Assembly: GCA_964602655.1 (NCBI GenBank)
Contig: CAZRSF010000004.1
Location: forward strand, 61,538-125,537
Reading direction: 5' to 3'
DNA length: 64,000 nucleotides
Source: Moduliflexus sp964602655
Lineage (GTDB): Bacteria; Moduliflexota; Moduliflexia; Moduliflexales; Moduliflexaceae
The position numbers and the translations under genes were made by a program. Shown one piece after another: positions 53,381 through 60,946 of this stretch (positions are counted from its first letter, which is position 1; the number at the start of each line of letters is the position of its first letter). The notes beneath the pieces were generated by a model. It was not told the DNA's origin and ran no database searches. It was given only the letters and a program-made list of their open reading frames with translations.

Positions 53381-53418
53381 GCGCCTCTCGGAATACACTA
53401 CCGAGAGGCGCAAGTTTT
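53381..53418 (+). terminator. Intrinsic terminator/attenuator between the two repeat-protein genes
   Basis: Arms 53381-53391 and 53401-53411 (GCGCCTCTCGG and complement, 11 perfect pairs) with a 9-nt loop, followed by AAGTTTTT. It lies 20 bases after the stop of the first gene. Partial read-through would set the ratio of the two subunits. Confidence 0.85.
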
Positions 53419-53441
53419 TACCTCAAAAAAAGGAGAACGTG

Positions 53442-54167
53442 ATGATGCGCTCGATAACTGTTGTTTGCCTGATGATGATTGCGGCGTTTGCGTCTGTGAC
53501 CGCATACGCGGAAGATAAAAAGCAAGCGCCTGTAGTCAAAACGACCGGCATTGAAAAAAGTTTTCTTGAAGGGCATGACACCTTTCGGCAGAAGCACGAC
53601 GACGCGCATGAAATCGCCCGCATCAAAAATCGAGCGCAGACCGCGCCGGTCGCGAATAATGGTTATACGCGCTATAAATATACGTACATTCCCAAATTCG
53701 TTGATTGTGCGCATATCGGCGAAGCCGCCGGAAACATCGCGGGCGCCAGGGGAGTGTATAACGTGACGGTCGTCAGCGATCCGGCAGTTCTGGCCGAAGC
53801 GTGTCCGGGATTGATCGGCAACGTGACGACAACAGGCGGGGACGTGACGAATTACGTCAATATCGAAGGGAACGTGACGGGCGTAGGCCAGGAGATTGCC
53901 ATCGGCAATACGATTGTGACCGGTTCTGCCGGAAACGTGAGCAACACGGTGACGATAGAAGGAAATATCAGAAGTACGGAAACCATCAACATCGGCAATA
54001 CGATTATTCGAAATGGGAATGTGCAGAACGTGACGAATAGAGTGTCCGTTCAGGGGAACATTAAAAGTGGTGAGGATGTGTCTATTGGCGGAATTGTTGT
54101 CGGAGACGCCTCTGCCAAAACGCTCGAACAGTCTGTGATTATTGACGGCAATATTACCGCTGAGTAA
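53442..54167 (+). CDS. Secreted beta-repeat protein, candidate fibre or adhesin subunit
   Basis: 241 residues from ATG 53442 with AAGGAG just upstream. A signal peptide (ITVVCLMMIAAFASVTAYAE) leads to a linker (about 25-100), then four imperfect repeats of about 30 residues: NYVNIEGNVTG with IAIGNTIVTGSAG, NTVTIEGNIRS with INIGNTIIRNG, NRVSVQGNIKS with VSIGGIVVGDAS, and QSVIIDGNITAE. The repeats are regular beta strands with N-G turns, the sort that stack into a solenoid or fibre. Two Cys residues occur in the mid part (DCAHIGEAAG, EACPGLIGN). It shares the GNV/GNI style with the preceding protein and likely coassembles with it; the downstream lipoprotein may export it. Confidence 0.75.
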   Translation: MMRSITVVCLMMIAAFASVTAYAEDKKQAPVVKTTGIEKSFLEGHDTFRQKHDDAHEIARIKNRAQTAPVANNGYTRYKYTYIPKFVDCAHIGEAAGNIAGARGVYNVTVVSDPAVLAEACPGLIGNVTTTGGDVTNYVNIEGNVTGVGQEIAIGNTIVTGSAGNVSNTVTIEGNIRSTETINIGNTIIRNGNVQNVTNRVSVQGNIKSGEDVSIGGIVVGDASAKTLEQSVIIDGNITAE

Positions 54168-54179
54168 CTGATGTTACGC

Positions 54180-54271
54180 AATTCCCCTCCTGGGAGGGGC
54201 AAGGGGTGGGTATCGTCATGGGCGGCATTCCCGTCCACAACCCACCCCTAACCCCTCCCAGGAGGGGAATT
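54180..54271. repeat. 32-bp inverted repeat, 'caccccttgcccctccc' family
   Basis: Arms 54180-54211 and 54240-54271 with a few mismatches and a 28-nt loop. The same sequence family as at 41017-41091 and 60898-60928. It lies between the second repeat-protein stop and the CsgG-like gene. Confidence 0.9.
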
Positions 54272-54338
54272 CGCGGTCATTGGCATCGCATCTGCTACGT
54301 AACACCAGTGAATAAGCGAACAACAACGGGAGAGACTT

Positions 54339-55478
54339 ATGACAGCGCGACGCGTGATCCAATTGATTATGGCAGGCATTATCGGCGGAAGTTTGCTGGC
54401 GGGATGCACGCCGTCTTTATCGAAAAAAGACGAGCAGGTGCTTGAGAGCCATAATAAACCATTGCAATACAACACAGATTATCGCGACGCGCTGATGCGG
54501 TTGGGGAAAATCATCAATTCTGGAAACGGCAGGCAGCCCGTGTTTTATCAGGTCAAGAATATCGCAAACAAAACCGGCGGCGAAGGCATGCCGAGCGACG
54601 TGACCGAAATGGTGATCAGCAGCGTCAATACCATCGCCGGAAATTTGCTGCGCGTCGTGCCGTATGATCCGACGTACATCGAGCAGGAAGCGGGCATGAA
54701 TGCGGGCGCGTTTCAACGAACCCTGCCCAATTACGTGATTGACGGAGCGATTACCGAATTCGACGAAGCGGTCTCCATGAAAAATAACGACGTCTCGCTT
54801 GACGCCTGGTCGCCCCTGCAAGTCGAAGGCCGCGATCTCGATCCGGATGTCGAGCTTGCTTTCGACCGCGCTGAGCGCATCTCGCGCATTTCCGTTGATT
54901 TTCATCTGCTGGATTATCACACCTTGCAATATGTTCCGCAAATGCACGTCACAAGCACGATTCTTGTTGTGGAAATCGAAAAAGGACGGTCGTGGGGCTT
55001 CAAAATTTACGGCTCCGGCCCGACGGTGTCCGGGCGAATCGCCGTGCGCCAGGGCTTGCAGCAGGCGACCAGGCATGTCGTGGATTACAGCATGATGCAG
55101 CTTTTCAGCATGCAATACCGCGTTCCGTTCTGGCAAGCCTTCGATTACGATACCGGCGTCAACAGCCAGCAAGTGATGACGGACTGGCGGCAGGATTTTT
55201 CAGCGCGAGACCAACCGGGGCAGATATCGCTGATTCAGACGAAATTAGCGAAATACGATTTAGGCGCAGTTTATGTCAGCCAGACGTTGCAGCGGACAAT
55301 TCCCGACGCAGAAATCGGGCGCTTCGGTCAAGTGACGCAGGCGTTCACGCTGAAATTCCTCTACCAATACGCGCCGCGTTCGCCATTGATTCCGTCCGTC
55401 GAAAGCGGCAGCTTTCCGCAAAATGCCTCCGGCCTCGCCGATTTGTACATGCTGCTGATCGAGCGCCTTCCTTTATAA
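54339..55478 (+). CDS. CsgG/HfaB-like outer-membrane lipoprotein
   Basis: 379 residues. The signal peptide ends in the lipobox SLLAGC, so the protein is lipidated at Cys23. FYQVKNIANKTGGEGMPSDV and TEMVISSVNTIAGNLLRVVPYD resemble the CsgG fold (strand with KT-G, followed by a helix), and NYVIDGAITEFDEAVS, RISVDFHLLDYHTLQYVPQM and STILVVEIEKGRSWGFKIYG continue as beta strands typical of CsgG/HfaB. CsgG forms a nonameric secretion pore for curli; HfaB is the holdfast-anchor relative. Lengths are greater than CsgG (about 277), with a C-terminal addition (about 270-379). GGGAGAG precedes the ATG. It completes the three-gene subunit/exporter set. Confidence 0.7.
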   Translation: MTARRVIQLIMAGIIGGSLLAGCTPSLSKKDEQVLESHNKPLQYNTDYRDALMRLGKIINSGNGRQPVFYQVKNIANKTGGEGMPSDVTEMVISSVNTIAGNLLRVVPYDPTYIEQEAGMNAGAFQRTLPNYVIDGAITEFDEAVSMKNNDVSLDAWSPLQVEGRDLDPDVELAFDRAERISRISVDFHLLDYHTLQYVPQMHVTSTILVVEIEKGRSWGFKIYGSGPTVSGRIAVRQGLQQATRHVVDYSMMQLFSMQYRVPFWQAFDYDTGVNSQQVMTDWRQDFSARDQPGQISLIQTKLAKYDLGAVYVSQTLQRTIPDAEIGRFGQVTQAFTLKFLYQYAPRSPLIPSVESGSFPQNASGLADLYMLLIERLPL

Positions 55479-55490
55479 GACCAAATCGTA

Positions 55491-55512
55491 GGGCGAAACT
55501 GACGTTTCGCCC
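55491..55512. repeat. Short palindrome after the CsgG-like gene
   Basis: Arms 55491-55499 and 55504-55512 (GGGCGAAAC and complement) with a 4-nt loop, 12 bases after the stop. It may end the transcript of the fibre operon, though no T-tract is evident. Confidence 0.7.
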
Positions 55513-55559
55513 GCGTTCCTTTTGCCCGCTTTTACAGGCCGCGAACAATTTTTGTACCT

Positions 55560-55693
55560 GTTTACCAGACATAACAGGAGTGCAAAAGCGACCCCGCGAA
55601 GCGGGTTGCGCTTGTGCAAAACCGGAGGACAGGCCATTGCAAAAGCTCAACTTCGCTTCGCTCAGGTCGCTTTTGCACTCCTGGCTGGTAAAC
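55560..55693. repeat. 134-bp nested inverted repeat
   Basis: Outer arms GTTTACCAG (55560-55568) and its complement (55685-55693), inner arms 55575-55593 and 55665-55683 (CAGGAGTGCAAAAGCGACC and complement). Further palindromes lie inside (ACCCCGCGAAGCGGG). Like the element at 13157 it has no gene and resembles a small mobile element. It occupies the 362-base gap between the CsgG-like and Ig-repeat genes. Confidence 0.85.
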
Positions 55694-55840
55694 ATTTGCC
55701 AATTTCTGTAAAAACGCGATTTTTTTCCTTGCATTCGGGCAGAGTTTCTGCTACCACCCTGACATTCGCGTATTGCATACCTCTGCCAGGGGTGACACAA
55801 CTGATTGAGTACCGCTACATCTCTACAGGAGAAAAGCATA

Positions 55841-57814
55841 ATGCCGGTAAAATCCTCTCGTAAATTCTGCGTTATTGCGCTGCTATTGACGCTCGTCATG
55901 ATGATATTCGTGAAAGGTTGCAACGAGAATAACCCGAGTCAACCAAACAAGGATGACGGATTAGCGCTGAAAATTTTCGCCAATCCTGACACGCAGGCCA
56001 AATTGACCGGCTTGACCATTGACATCGTCGGGTTGGATGAGGCCGGTCAGCCTGCCTCTCCGACGCTTCCGACCATCAGCATATCAGGCAGCAGCCTGCC
56101 GGTCACTGTGCCGGTCACGCTCTACGATCCGCCCTGCCGCTATTTAGTGACAGCCACCGCGAGCCTGACGCATGACGCGCCGCGCACCGCCAGCCGCGTG
56201 CTGGATGTGTGCAGCGAATCGCGCTTAACAATACAGATGGATACGTTCGAAGGCTTCTGGCTCGCCGTCAATCCGCTACGCGCCCCGGCGTCAGTCAATG
56301 CCGGCGCGGCGGCGGACGTGGTCTGCGGCACGAACCAGCTTGACGCGCCCGATAAAGCGCAATATCCCTTACAGGCCACCCTGAGCGAAACGAACGGCCA
56401 GACGATCAGCGGCGCGTTCGATGTCAACGTGGCGGTCGCCGGATCGTTTGCCGATCCGTATCCGCTCAGCGATCTCACCGAACAGCGGAATTTCACCTGC
56501 GTGATTTCCGACGGACATTCGACGCCGCAAACATTTACCGTCAGCGTCAAAAGAATTCCGGCAACCCAGCCGCCTGCGCCGCCTGTTCCGCCAACTGATC
56601 CCCAGACTCCGCCGGTAGCGCCTCCCGTGCCTCCAGTAGTACCGGGAGTGACGAATCTGACCATCGCATTGGCAGCCTCTCCGTCGCCGGTTCCTTTTGG
56701 AACGAATGCCACGACGCTGACAATCACATTGCGGGATAGCGCGGGGAACTTGTGGACAACGCCTGTCGCGGTCGCGCTGACTGCCACAAACGGAAATCTC
56801 TCGCAATCGTCGCTGACAATTGCGAATGGGAGTGGAACGGTCACGTTGTCCGATGATGGATTGCTGTCGCGGCCACAATCCGTCTCGGTTTCTGCGCAAG
56901 TGACATCGGCTGGATATGCCAGTAATACCGCCAATACCGCCGTAACCTTTGCGGCGCAGGTGATCACACCTCTGACCGTCACGGTGGCAGCCTCGCCGAA
57001 TCTGGTGACCTTCGGAACGAATGAAACGACGCTGACGATCACATTAACGGATAGCGCGGGAAATGTGTGGACAAATCCGACTGACGTCTTAGTGAGGGTC
57101 AGCGGCGGGAATCTCTCGCAATCAACCCCGACGATTATAGGCGGGAGCGGCACTGTTAAGTTGTCCGAAGATGGGACGCTGCCACTGACGTCCCCTGTAG
57201 ACGTCACGGTTTCTGCGCAGGTGACATCGCCCGGCTATACCGGAAGTGGCAATACTCTTTCTCCCGTGACATTTCAGGAGATACCGCCAACGAGTACACT
57301 CTATCGCTCATATTTTTGTGGAACTACTGATGGCAGAATCGCTCTATGTGCAAACGATGGTGTCAACGGCGGCGATTATACTAACTATATTGACTCTGTG
57401 GGGCCTGGTCCAGGTAGTGGCGACTGCATATTAGGTGAGATTTTGGCATCACCATCTGGGACAACAAAACCACTCTATCTAAAATATAGAAATGATGTGA
57501 GTGCCGGTACCCCTGTAAAGGATGATCATATGTCAACAGATACTGAAGGCGAATTAAATCCTCAGTGGGTCTCCCAGGGTCCATTAGGCCATATATTGAG
57601 AGAACCCGTTCCTGGAAGAACAATTCCGTTATATCGGAGACACCAGGATTATAGATATCGTCCTTCTAATCTTATAGACTCTACAGATTATATGACGACA
57701 CTTGATCCAAACGAAAATGGGATATTGATTTTAGGTACTGGCTGGATAACGGATCGAGGTGTAGGCAATCCATTAGGCCATATCTTGAAATCATCGTCCG
57801 GTTCCTGCCCATAG
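55841..57814 (+). CDS. Lipoprotein with Ig-like repeats and a Pro-rich linker
   Basis: 657 residues from ATG 55841 (AGGAG ahead). A hydrophobic segment ends at a possible lipobox (FVKGC), giving a lipoprotein. After about 200 residues with Cys pairs, a proline-rich linker (PAPPVPPTDPQTPPVAPPVP) leads to two Ig-like repeats with the same motif (TLTITLRDSAGNLWTTPVAV and TLTITLTDSAGNVWTNPTDV), reminiscent of Big-1/invasin domains. The last 170 residues are more A+T-rich and have a repeat, QGPLGHILREP and NPLGHILKSSS, plus TIPLYRRHQDYRYRPSN, which might be a DUF5648-like sugar-binding lectin. A surface adhesin is likely. Exact role unknown. Confidence 0.75.
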   Translation: MPVKSSRKFCVIALLLTLVMMIFVKGCNENNPSQPNKDDGLALKIFANPDTQAKLTGLTIDIVGLDEAGQPASPTLPTISISGSSLPVTVPVTLYDPPCRYLVTATASLTHDAPRTASRVLDVCSESRLTIQMDTFEGFWLAVNPLRAPASVNAGAAADVVCGTNQLDAPDKAQYPLQATLSETNGQTISGAFDVNVAVAGSFADPYPLSDLTEQRNFTCVISDGHSTPQTFTVSVKRIPATQPPAPPVPPTDPQTPPVAPPVPPVVPGVTNLTIALAASPSPVPFGTNATTLTITLRDSAGNLWTTPVAVALTATNGNLSQSSLTIANGSGTVTLSDDGLLSRPQSVSVSAQVTSAGYASNTANTAVTFAAQVITPLTVTVAASPNLVTFGTNETTLTITLTDSAGNVWTNPTDVLVRVSGGNLSQSTPTIIGGSGTVKLSEDGTLPLTSPVDVTVSAQVTSPGYTGSGNTLSPVTFQEIPPTSTLYRSYFCGTTDGRIALCANDGVNGGDYTNYIDSVGPGPGSGDCILGEILASPSGTTKPLYLKYRNDVSAGTPVKDDHMSTDTEGELNPQWVSQGPLGHILREPVPGRTIPLYRRHQDYRYRPSNLIDSTDYMTTLDPNENGILILGTGWITDRGVGNPLGHILKSSSGSCP

Positions 57815-57885
57815 TGGATAAAACGATAACGTTCACGTTATGATACTGTGCAAAGCTGTTCGACATTGCTGTTGAAGGAGTATTT

Positions 57886-59190
57886 ATGTTCTACTATCGC
57901 GTGTATTCAAAGATTTTGTTCCGTACTGTTCTGATTGCAGCCTGCTGTCTCGTCATATTTGCAGCCTCTCCGGCGACGGCGCAAGAACTGGCTGCGCCCG
58001 TCAACTCGTTCAACGGAGAGATGATCGTGTCGCCCGCCTCGCAGCCGCTCCCGGCGCTGAACATGGCGAACTCCGACGCGCCCGCGATCTTGACGTATAG
58101 CGGCGATGTCCGCGTGGTCTCCGTGCCGCAGCCTGCCAATCTGCAACGGGCAGTGGTGGGGCTGCCGCTGCCGGACGGCTACCGCATTATCGCCCCGCCC
58201 GGCGCGTCCGCCACGCTGACGCTGCCGGAAGGGAGCCAGATTCATATCCGGGAAATGAGCATCGTGGAACTGAACGGCTTTGCCTGGGATCCGCAGGCGA
58301 ATCTGCGCGGCATGTTGATGTCGCTCTATGCCGGTTCTGTGCGCGTGATCATGTCTCCAGCGGAGAAGGAGCGCGGCTCGTTTTTCGAGATCAAGACGCC
58401 GAACGCGCTCATCTCGCTTCATTTTTCGCAGCCGGATGTCGAAGTGATTTACGCCGCCCCGGTTTTGGAAAATATGACCGCGCTGCTGGAAGAGGGCATG
58501 ACGGTGGAGACCGAAGAAGCGGCGCTCTGGCAAAACGTGTTGGCGAAGCGCGAAGAAGATGTGATTCGCAGGCAAAACGAATCCCGCGCGCAAACGCAGT
58601 TCGCGACGCTTCAGAACGACAACGCTCCCCAATTGACGACTGGCGCGGCGACGCTCGTCGAACAAGGCGGGTTAGCGAAAATCGGACTGATTCGAAGCGA
58701 AGAAGACGCCCTGCTGCAAGCCCTGATACAGCAGCGGGACGAATTCGCCAAACGGGTCGCCGCCGCCACGCAATCGCAGGCCGCCGCGCCGGTCGCGACC
58801 GACATCGAGCAATGGCAGTGGGACGGCCTGATTGTCGGCGACGATGAGGCCGGCAAAGGCGCGACGTTCGTCTTTGCCTATACCACCAAAGCCATCTTTA
58901 TGAACCGCCTCACGCGCGAAACCAGGACGGTTCAACCCGGCCAGCGGGCGCTGGTCAGAGGGCTGGGCATTACGATGACCGTCTTGAATGGCAGCCCGAT
59001 GCTGCAAGACCCGCCCCGCAATATGGGCACAGTCTTTGCGCTCGACAGTCAGCGGCACGAATCGCAGGAATCGTCTATTCAGAATCAAGAGGGCGTCGCC
59101 TCAACCGGACTCCCCGGTTCGGCTGGCCATCCCGAATCCTGGAGCAACCGTCCGCGGGCGCATAACATCGAAATCACGATTGCCGAATAG
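57886..59190 (+). CDS. Secreted FecR-domain protein
   Basis: 434 residues. A signal peptide (VLIAACCLVIFAASPATAQE) is followed by a FecR-like region: ILTYSGDVRVVSVPQPANLQ, GYRIIAPPGASATLTLPEGS, QIHIREMSIVEL, GMLMSLYAGSVRVIMSPAEK and FFEIKTPNALISLHFSQPDV. FecR domains of this secreted form lack the anti-sigma part and sit with CHAT, DUF4384 and sigma genes in surface-sensing clusters. A helical middle precedes another beta segment (GKGATFVFAYTTKAIFMNRL). The C-terminus NIEITIAE recurs, with silent changes, 270 bases downstream at 59434-59460. The ATG follows GAAGGAG. Next gene: outer-membrane beta-barrel. Confidence 0.85.
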   Translation: MFYYRVYSKILFRTVLIAACCLVIFAASPATAQELAAPVNSFNGEMIVSPASQPLPALNMANSDAPAILTYSGDVRVVSVPQPANLQRAVVGLPLPDGYRIIAPPGASATLTLPEGSQIHIREMSIVELNGFAWDPQANLRGMLMSLYAGSVRVIMSPAEKERGSFFEIKTPNALISLHFSQPDVEVIYAAPVLENMTALLEEGMTVETEEAALWQNVLAKREEDVIRRQNESRAQTQFATLQNDNAPQLTTGAATLVEQGGLAKIGLIRSEEDALLQALIQQRDEFAKRVAAATQSQAAAPVATDIEQWQWDGLIVGDDEAGKGATFVFAYTTKAIFMNRLTRETRTVQPGQRALVRGLGITMTVLNGSPMLQDPPRNMGTVFALDSQRHESQESSIQNQEGVASTGLPGSAGHPESWSNRPRAHNIEITIAE

Positions 59191-59248
59191 CTGACGCACC
59201 TGTAAGGGCTATGAGGTGTTCCTGTATCGTTGAACGCATGGAGTTTTT

Positions 59249-59393
59249 AGCTCCATAGGAGCGCAATATGTGTAGCCAACGCGCCATCGCCCCCGTTCGC
59301 GAGTCCCGTAGGGACGGCATATTTCGCCCCTATGGGGTTTTTATGAAGATCGGGGTGGTTTTCATGCTACACATATCGCGCTCCTACGGAGCT
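59249..59393. repeat. 145-bp element with 28-bp inverted ends
   Basis: Arms 59249-59276 and 59366-59393 (AGCTCCATAGGAGCGCAATA, then TGTGTAGC, against the complement with two mismatches). The core has a CCCGTAGGGACGG palindrome-like part. It fills most of the 300-base gap after the FecR gene and resembles a non-autonomous mobile element. I recall similar palindromes in other environmental genomes. Confidence 0.85.
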
Positions 59394-59401
59394 GCATCTC
59401 C

Positions 59402-59428
59402 CTCGTTCCACGCTCCGCGTGGAATGAG
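59402..59428. repeat. Palindrome, 'cgttccacgc' family
   Basis: Arms 59402-59413 and 59417-59428 (CTCGTTCCACGC with one mismatch), related to the pair at 60792-60890. Confidence 0.8.
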
Positions 59429-59433
59429 AACTT

Positions 59434-59460
59434 AACATTGAAATCACTGTTGCCGAATAA
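59434..59460 (+). pseudogene. Fossil 3' end of a FecR paralogue
   Basis: 27 bases encoding NIEITVAE and a stop match the end of the FecR gene (59164-59190) except for four base changes, one of which makes Val for Ile. It lies after the repeat elements and before the beta-barrel gene. It may be what is left of a second fecR copy. Confidence 0.7.
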
Positions 59461-59489
59461 CCTTGCATAATCGAAGGAGCGATACACGC

Positions 59490-60656
59490 ATGAAAGACCT
59501 GACGCCACGATATAGCGGACTCGTTATCGGACTGCTGCTGCTGATGTTCAGCCCCGCCGCGTTTTGTGAGTATAACGTGACCATGACGCTGCAATATGAC
59601 GCGTATGAGACGGACGATGATTCAATCGAGATCACAGGCGTCGAAATGTCCGTCCCGCTTGAATTGGCCTATACCAGCGACCAGTTGACCGTTAAGCTGA
59701 GCGCGGCGTATGCCGATGCCAACGTCAGTCAAGACGGCAGCGCGGACGCGACGCTCTCCGGGCTGACGGATACGACGGTGAACGCCATCTATACCTATCC
59801 GTTTTCGGATAACCTGACAAAAGTCCTGCTCTATCTCGATCTGAATCTTCCGACAGGGGAAGAGCGTTTGGACGCCGAACAGGCTGTCGCCGAAAGTCAA
59901 TTGCGCGGCGACGGCGATCTGTTTCGGGTTGACGATTTCGGCGAAGGCTTGAATGTGGGCGCGACCATCGGCGTAGAACGGCAGTTCGGCGCGAACACGG
60001 TTGGCGTGTATGGCGGCTATACCTACTACGGAGAGTATGATCCTTCAGCGGGTGACATCGTTGATGAGTACGATCCGGGCGATGAAATCTTCGCCGGTGT
60101 CTTGTTCGAAAGAAAAAGCAACTTGCAGAACTCCCTGCAAGCCTATGTTGGCTACTCCTACTTCAGCGTTGATACGGTAAACCAGGAAGATGCCATCAGA
60201 ATCGGCAGCAAGCTGTCCGCTGGCGTCGATCTTCAGGCGAGTTTGCTGGAGAATATAGAGATGGCGCTTTTGCTTCAATACATCTACCAGTTCGCAAGCG
60301 AAGACGCCATTCGCGGAGATCTCGTTGAAGAGCCGGAGAACAGCAATGGCGATGAACTGCTCGGTTCGTTGGGGTTCACGTATCATGTCGATCCGCGTTT
60401 CAGCGTTCAGCTTGTCAGCGAATTGCGTTATTATGGCGAAAGCGACCGCAAGCGCGAAGATGCCGCCCTCCCTTATGAAAGCCGATACACGCGCTACTCC
60501 ATCGGTCCCGGATTCGAATATCGGATGACGCCCTCCATCGCGCTGCGCGGATTCGGCTCGTATTTTTACTTAGACCGCGACGCGGATACGACGTTCGCGG
60601 AATCTCGCGCGTTCCAGGGCATGAACCTTGATTTCGGCGCGAAATACACGTTTTGA
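59490..60656 (+). CDS. Outer-membrane beta-barrel protein
   Basis: 388 residues from ATG 59490 with AAGGAG upstream. A signal peptide (LVIGLLLLMFSPAAFC) leads to alternating polar/hydrophobic strands (YNVTMTLQYDAYETDDDSIE, QLTVKLSAAYADANVSQDGS, VNAIYTYPF) throughout and a final LDFGAKYTF, with a terminal Phe. This is the pattern of an outer-membrane beta-barrel of about 12-16 strands. RYSIGPGFEYRMTPSIALRG is a typical late strand pair. Substrate unknown; it could be a porin or part of the surface complex with the FecR and CHAT proteins encoded around it. Confidence 0.88.
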   Translation: MKDLTPRYSGLVIGLLLLMFSPAAFCEYNVTMTLQYDAYETDDDSIEITGVEMSVPLELAYTSDQLTVKLSAAYADANVSQDGSADATLSGLTDTTVNAIYTYPFSDNLTKVLLYLDLNLPTGEERLDAEQAVAESQLRGDGDLFRVDDFGEGLNVGATIGVERQFGANTVGVYGGYTYYGEYDPSAGDIVDEYDPGDEIFAGVLFERKSNLQNSLQAYVGYSYFSVDTVNQEDAIRIGSKLSAGVDLQASLLENIEMALLLQYIYQFASEDAIRGDLVEEPENSNGDELLGSLGFTYHVDPRFSVQLVSELRYYGESDRKREDAALPYESRYTRYSIGPGFEYRMTPSIALRGFGSYFYLDRDADTTFAESRAFQGMNLDFGAKYTF

Positions 60657-60791
60657 ACGCATGACCAGTGTTCCCTTCGACAAGCTCAGGGAAGGTTTCG
60701 AATACCGCATTATTCAATCGCTTTGACGCCATCGCCACCCCTTGCCCATCGCAGGAGGCAGGGCTGTTAAGTTTTCAATGAGAAACGCCCT

Positions 60792-60890
60792 CGTTCCACG
60801 CTCTGCGTGGAATGCCGCTTTTCGGACGCTCCGCGTCCCGTTTCGCCGCAGAGCGGCGGGCAATGGGCATTCCACGCAGAGCGTGGAACG
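60792..60890. repeat. Inverted repeat with perfect 25-bp arms, 'cgttccacgc' family
   Basis: Arms 60792-60816 and 60866-60890 are exact complements (CGTTCCACGCTCTGCGTGG then AATGCC). Each arm contains a smaller palindrome (CCACGC-tctgcgtgg). Related to 59402-59428. It lies in the gap before the TPR-CHAT gene. Confidence 0.9.
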
Positions 60891-60897
60891 AAAATTT

Positions 60898-60928
60898 ACC
60901 CACCCCTTGCCCCTCCCAGGAGGGGAAT
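60898..60928. repeat. Single half of the 'caccccttgcccctccc' family
   Basis: 31 bases matching one arm of the palindromes at 41017-41047 and 54240-54271, here without a partner arm nearby. A degenerate second trace (CCACCCCTTGCCCATCGCAG) lies near 60736-60755. Confidence 0.8.
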
Positions 60929-60946
60929 CGCGGAGATGAATTTCGT

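Noticed and set aside
41017..60928. CRISPR repeats made from the 'caccccttgcccctccc' family
   Set aside because: The copies are far apart, inverted and without regular spacers; they are palindromes, not an array.
60812..60946. N-terminal extension of the TPR-CHAT protein
   Set aside because: It is translated from the repeat DNA (palindrome arms) and would hide the signal peptide.
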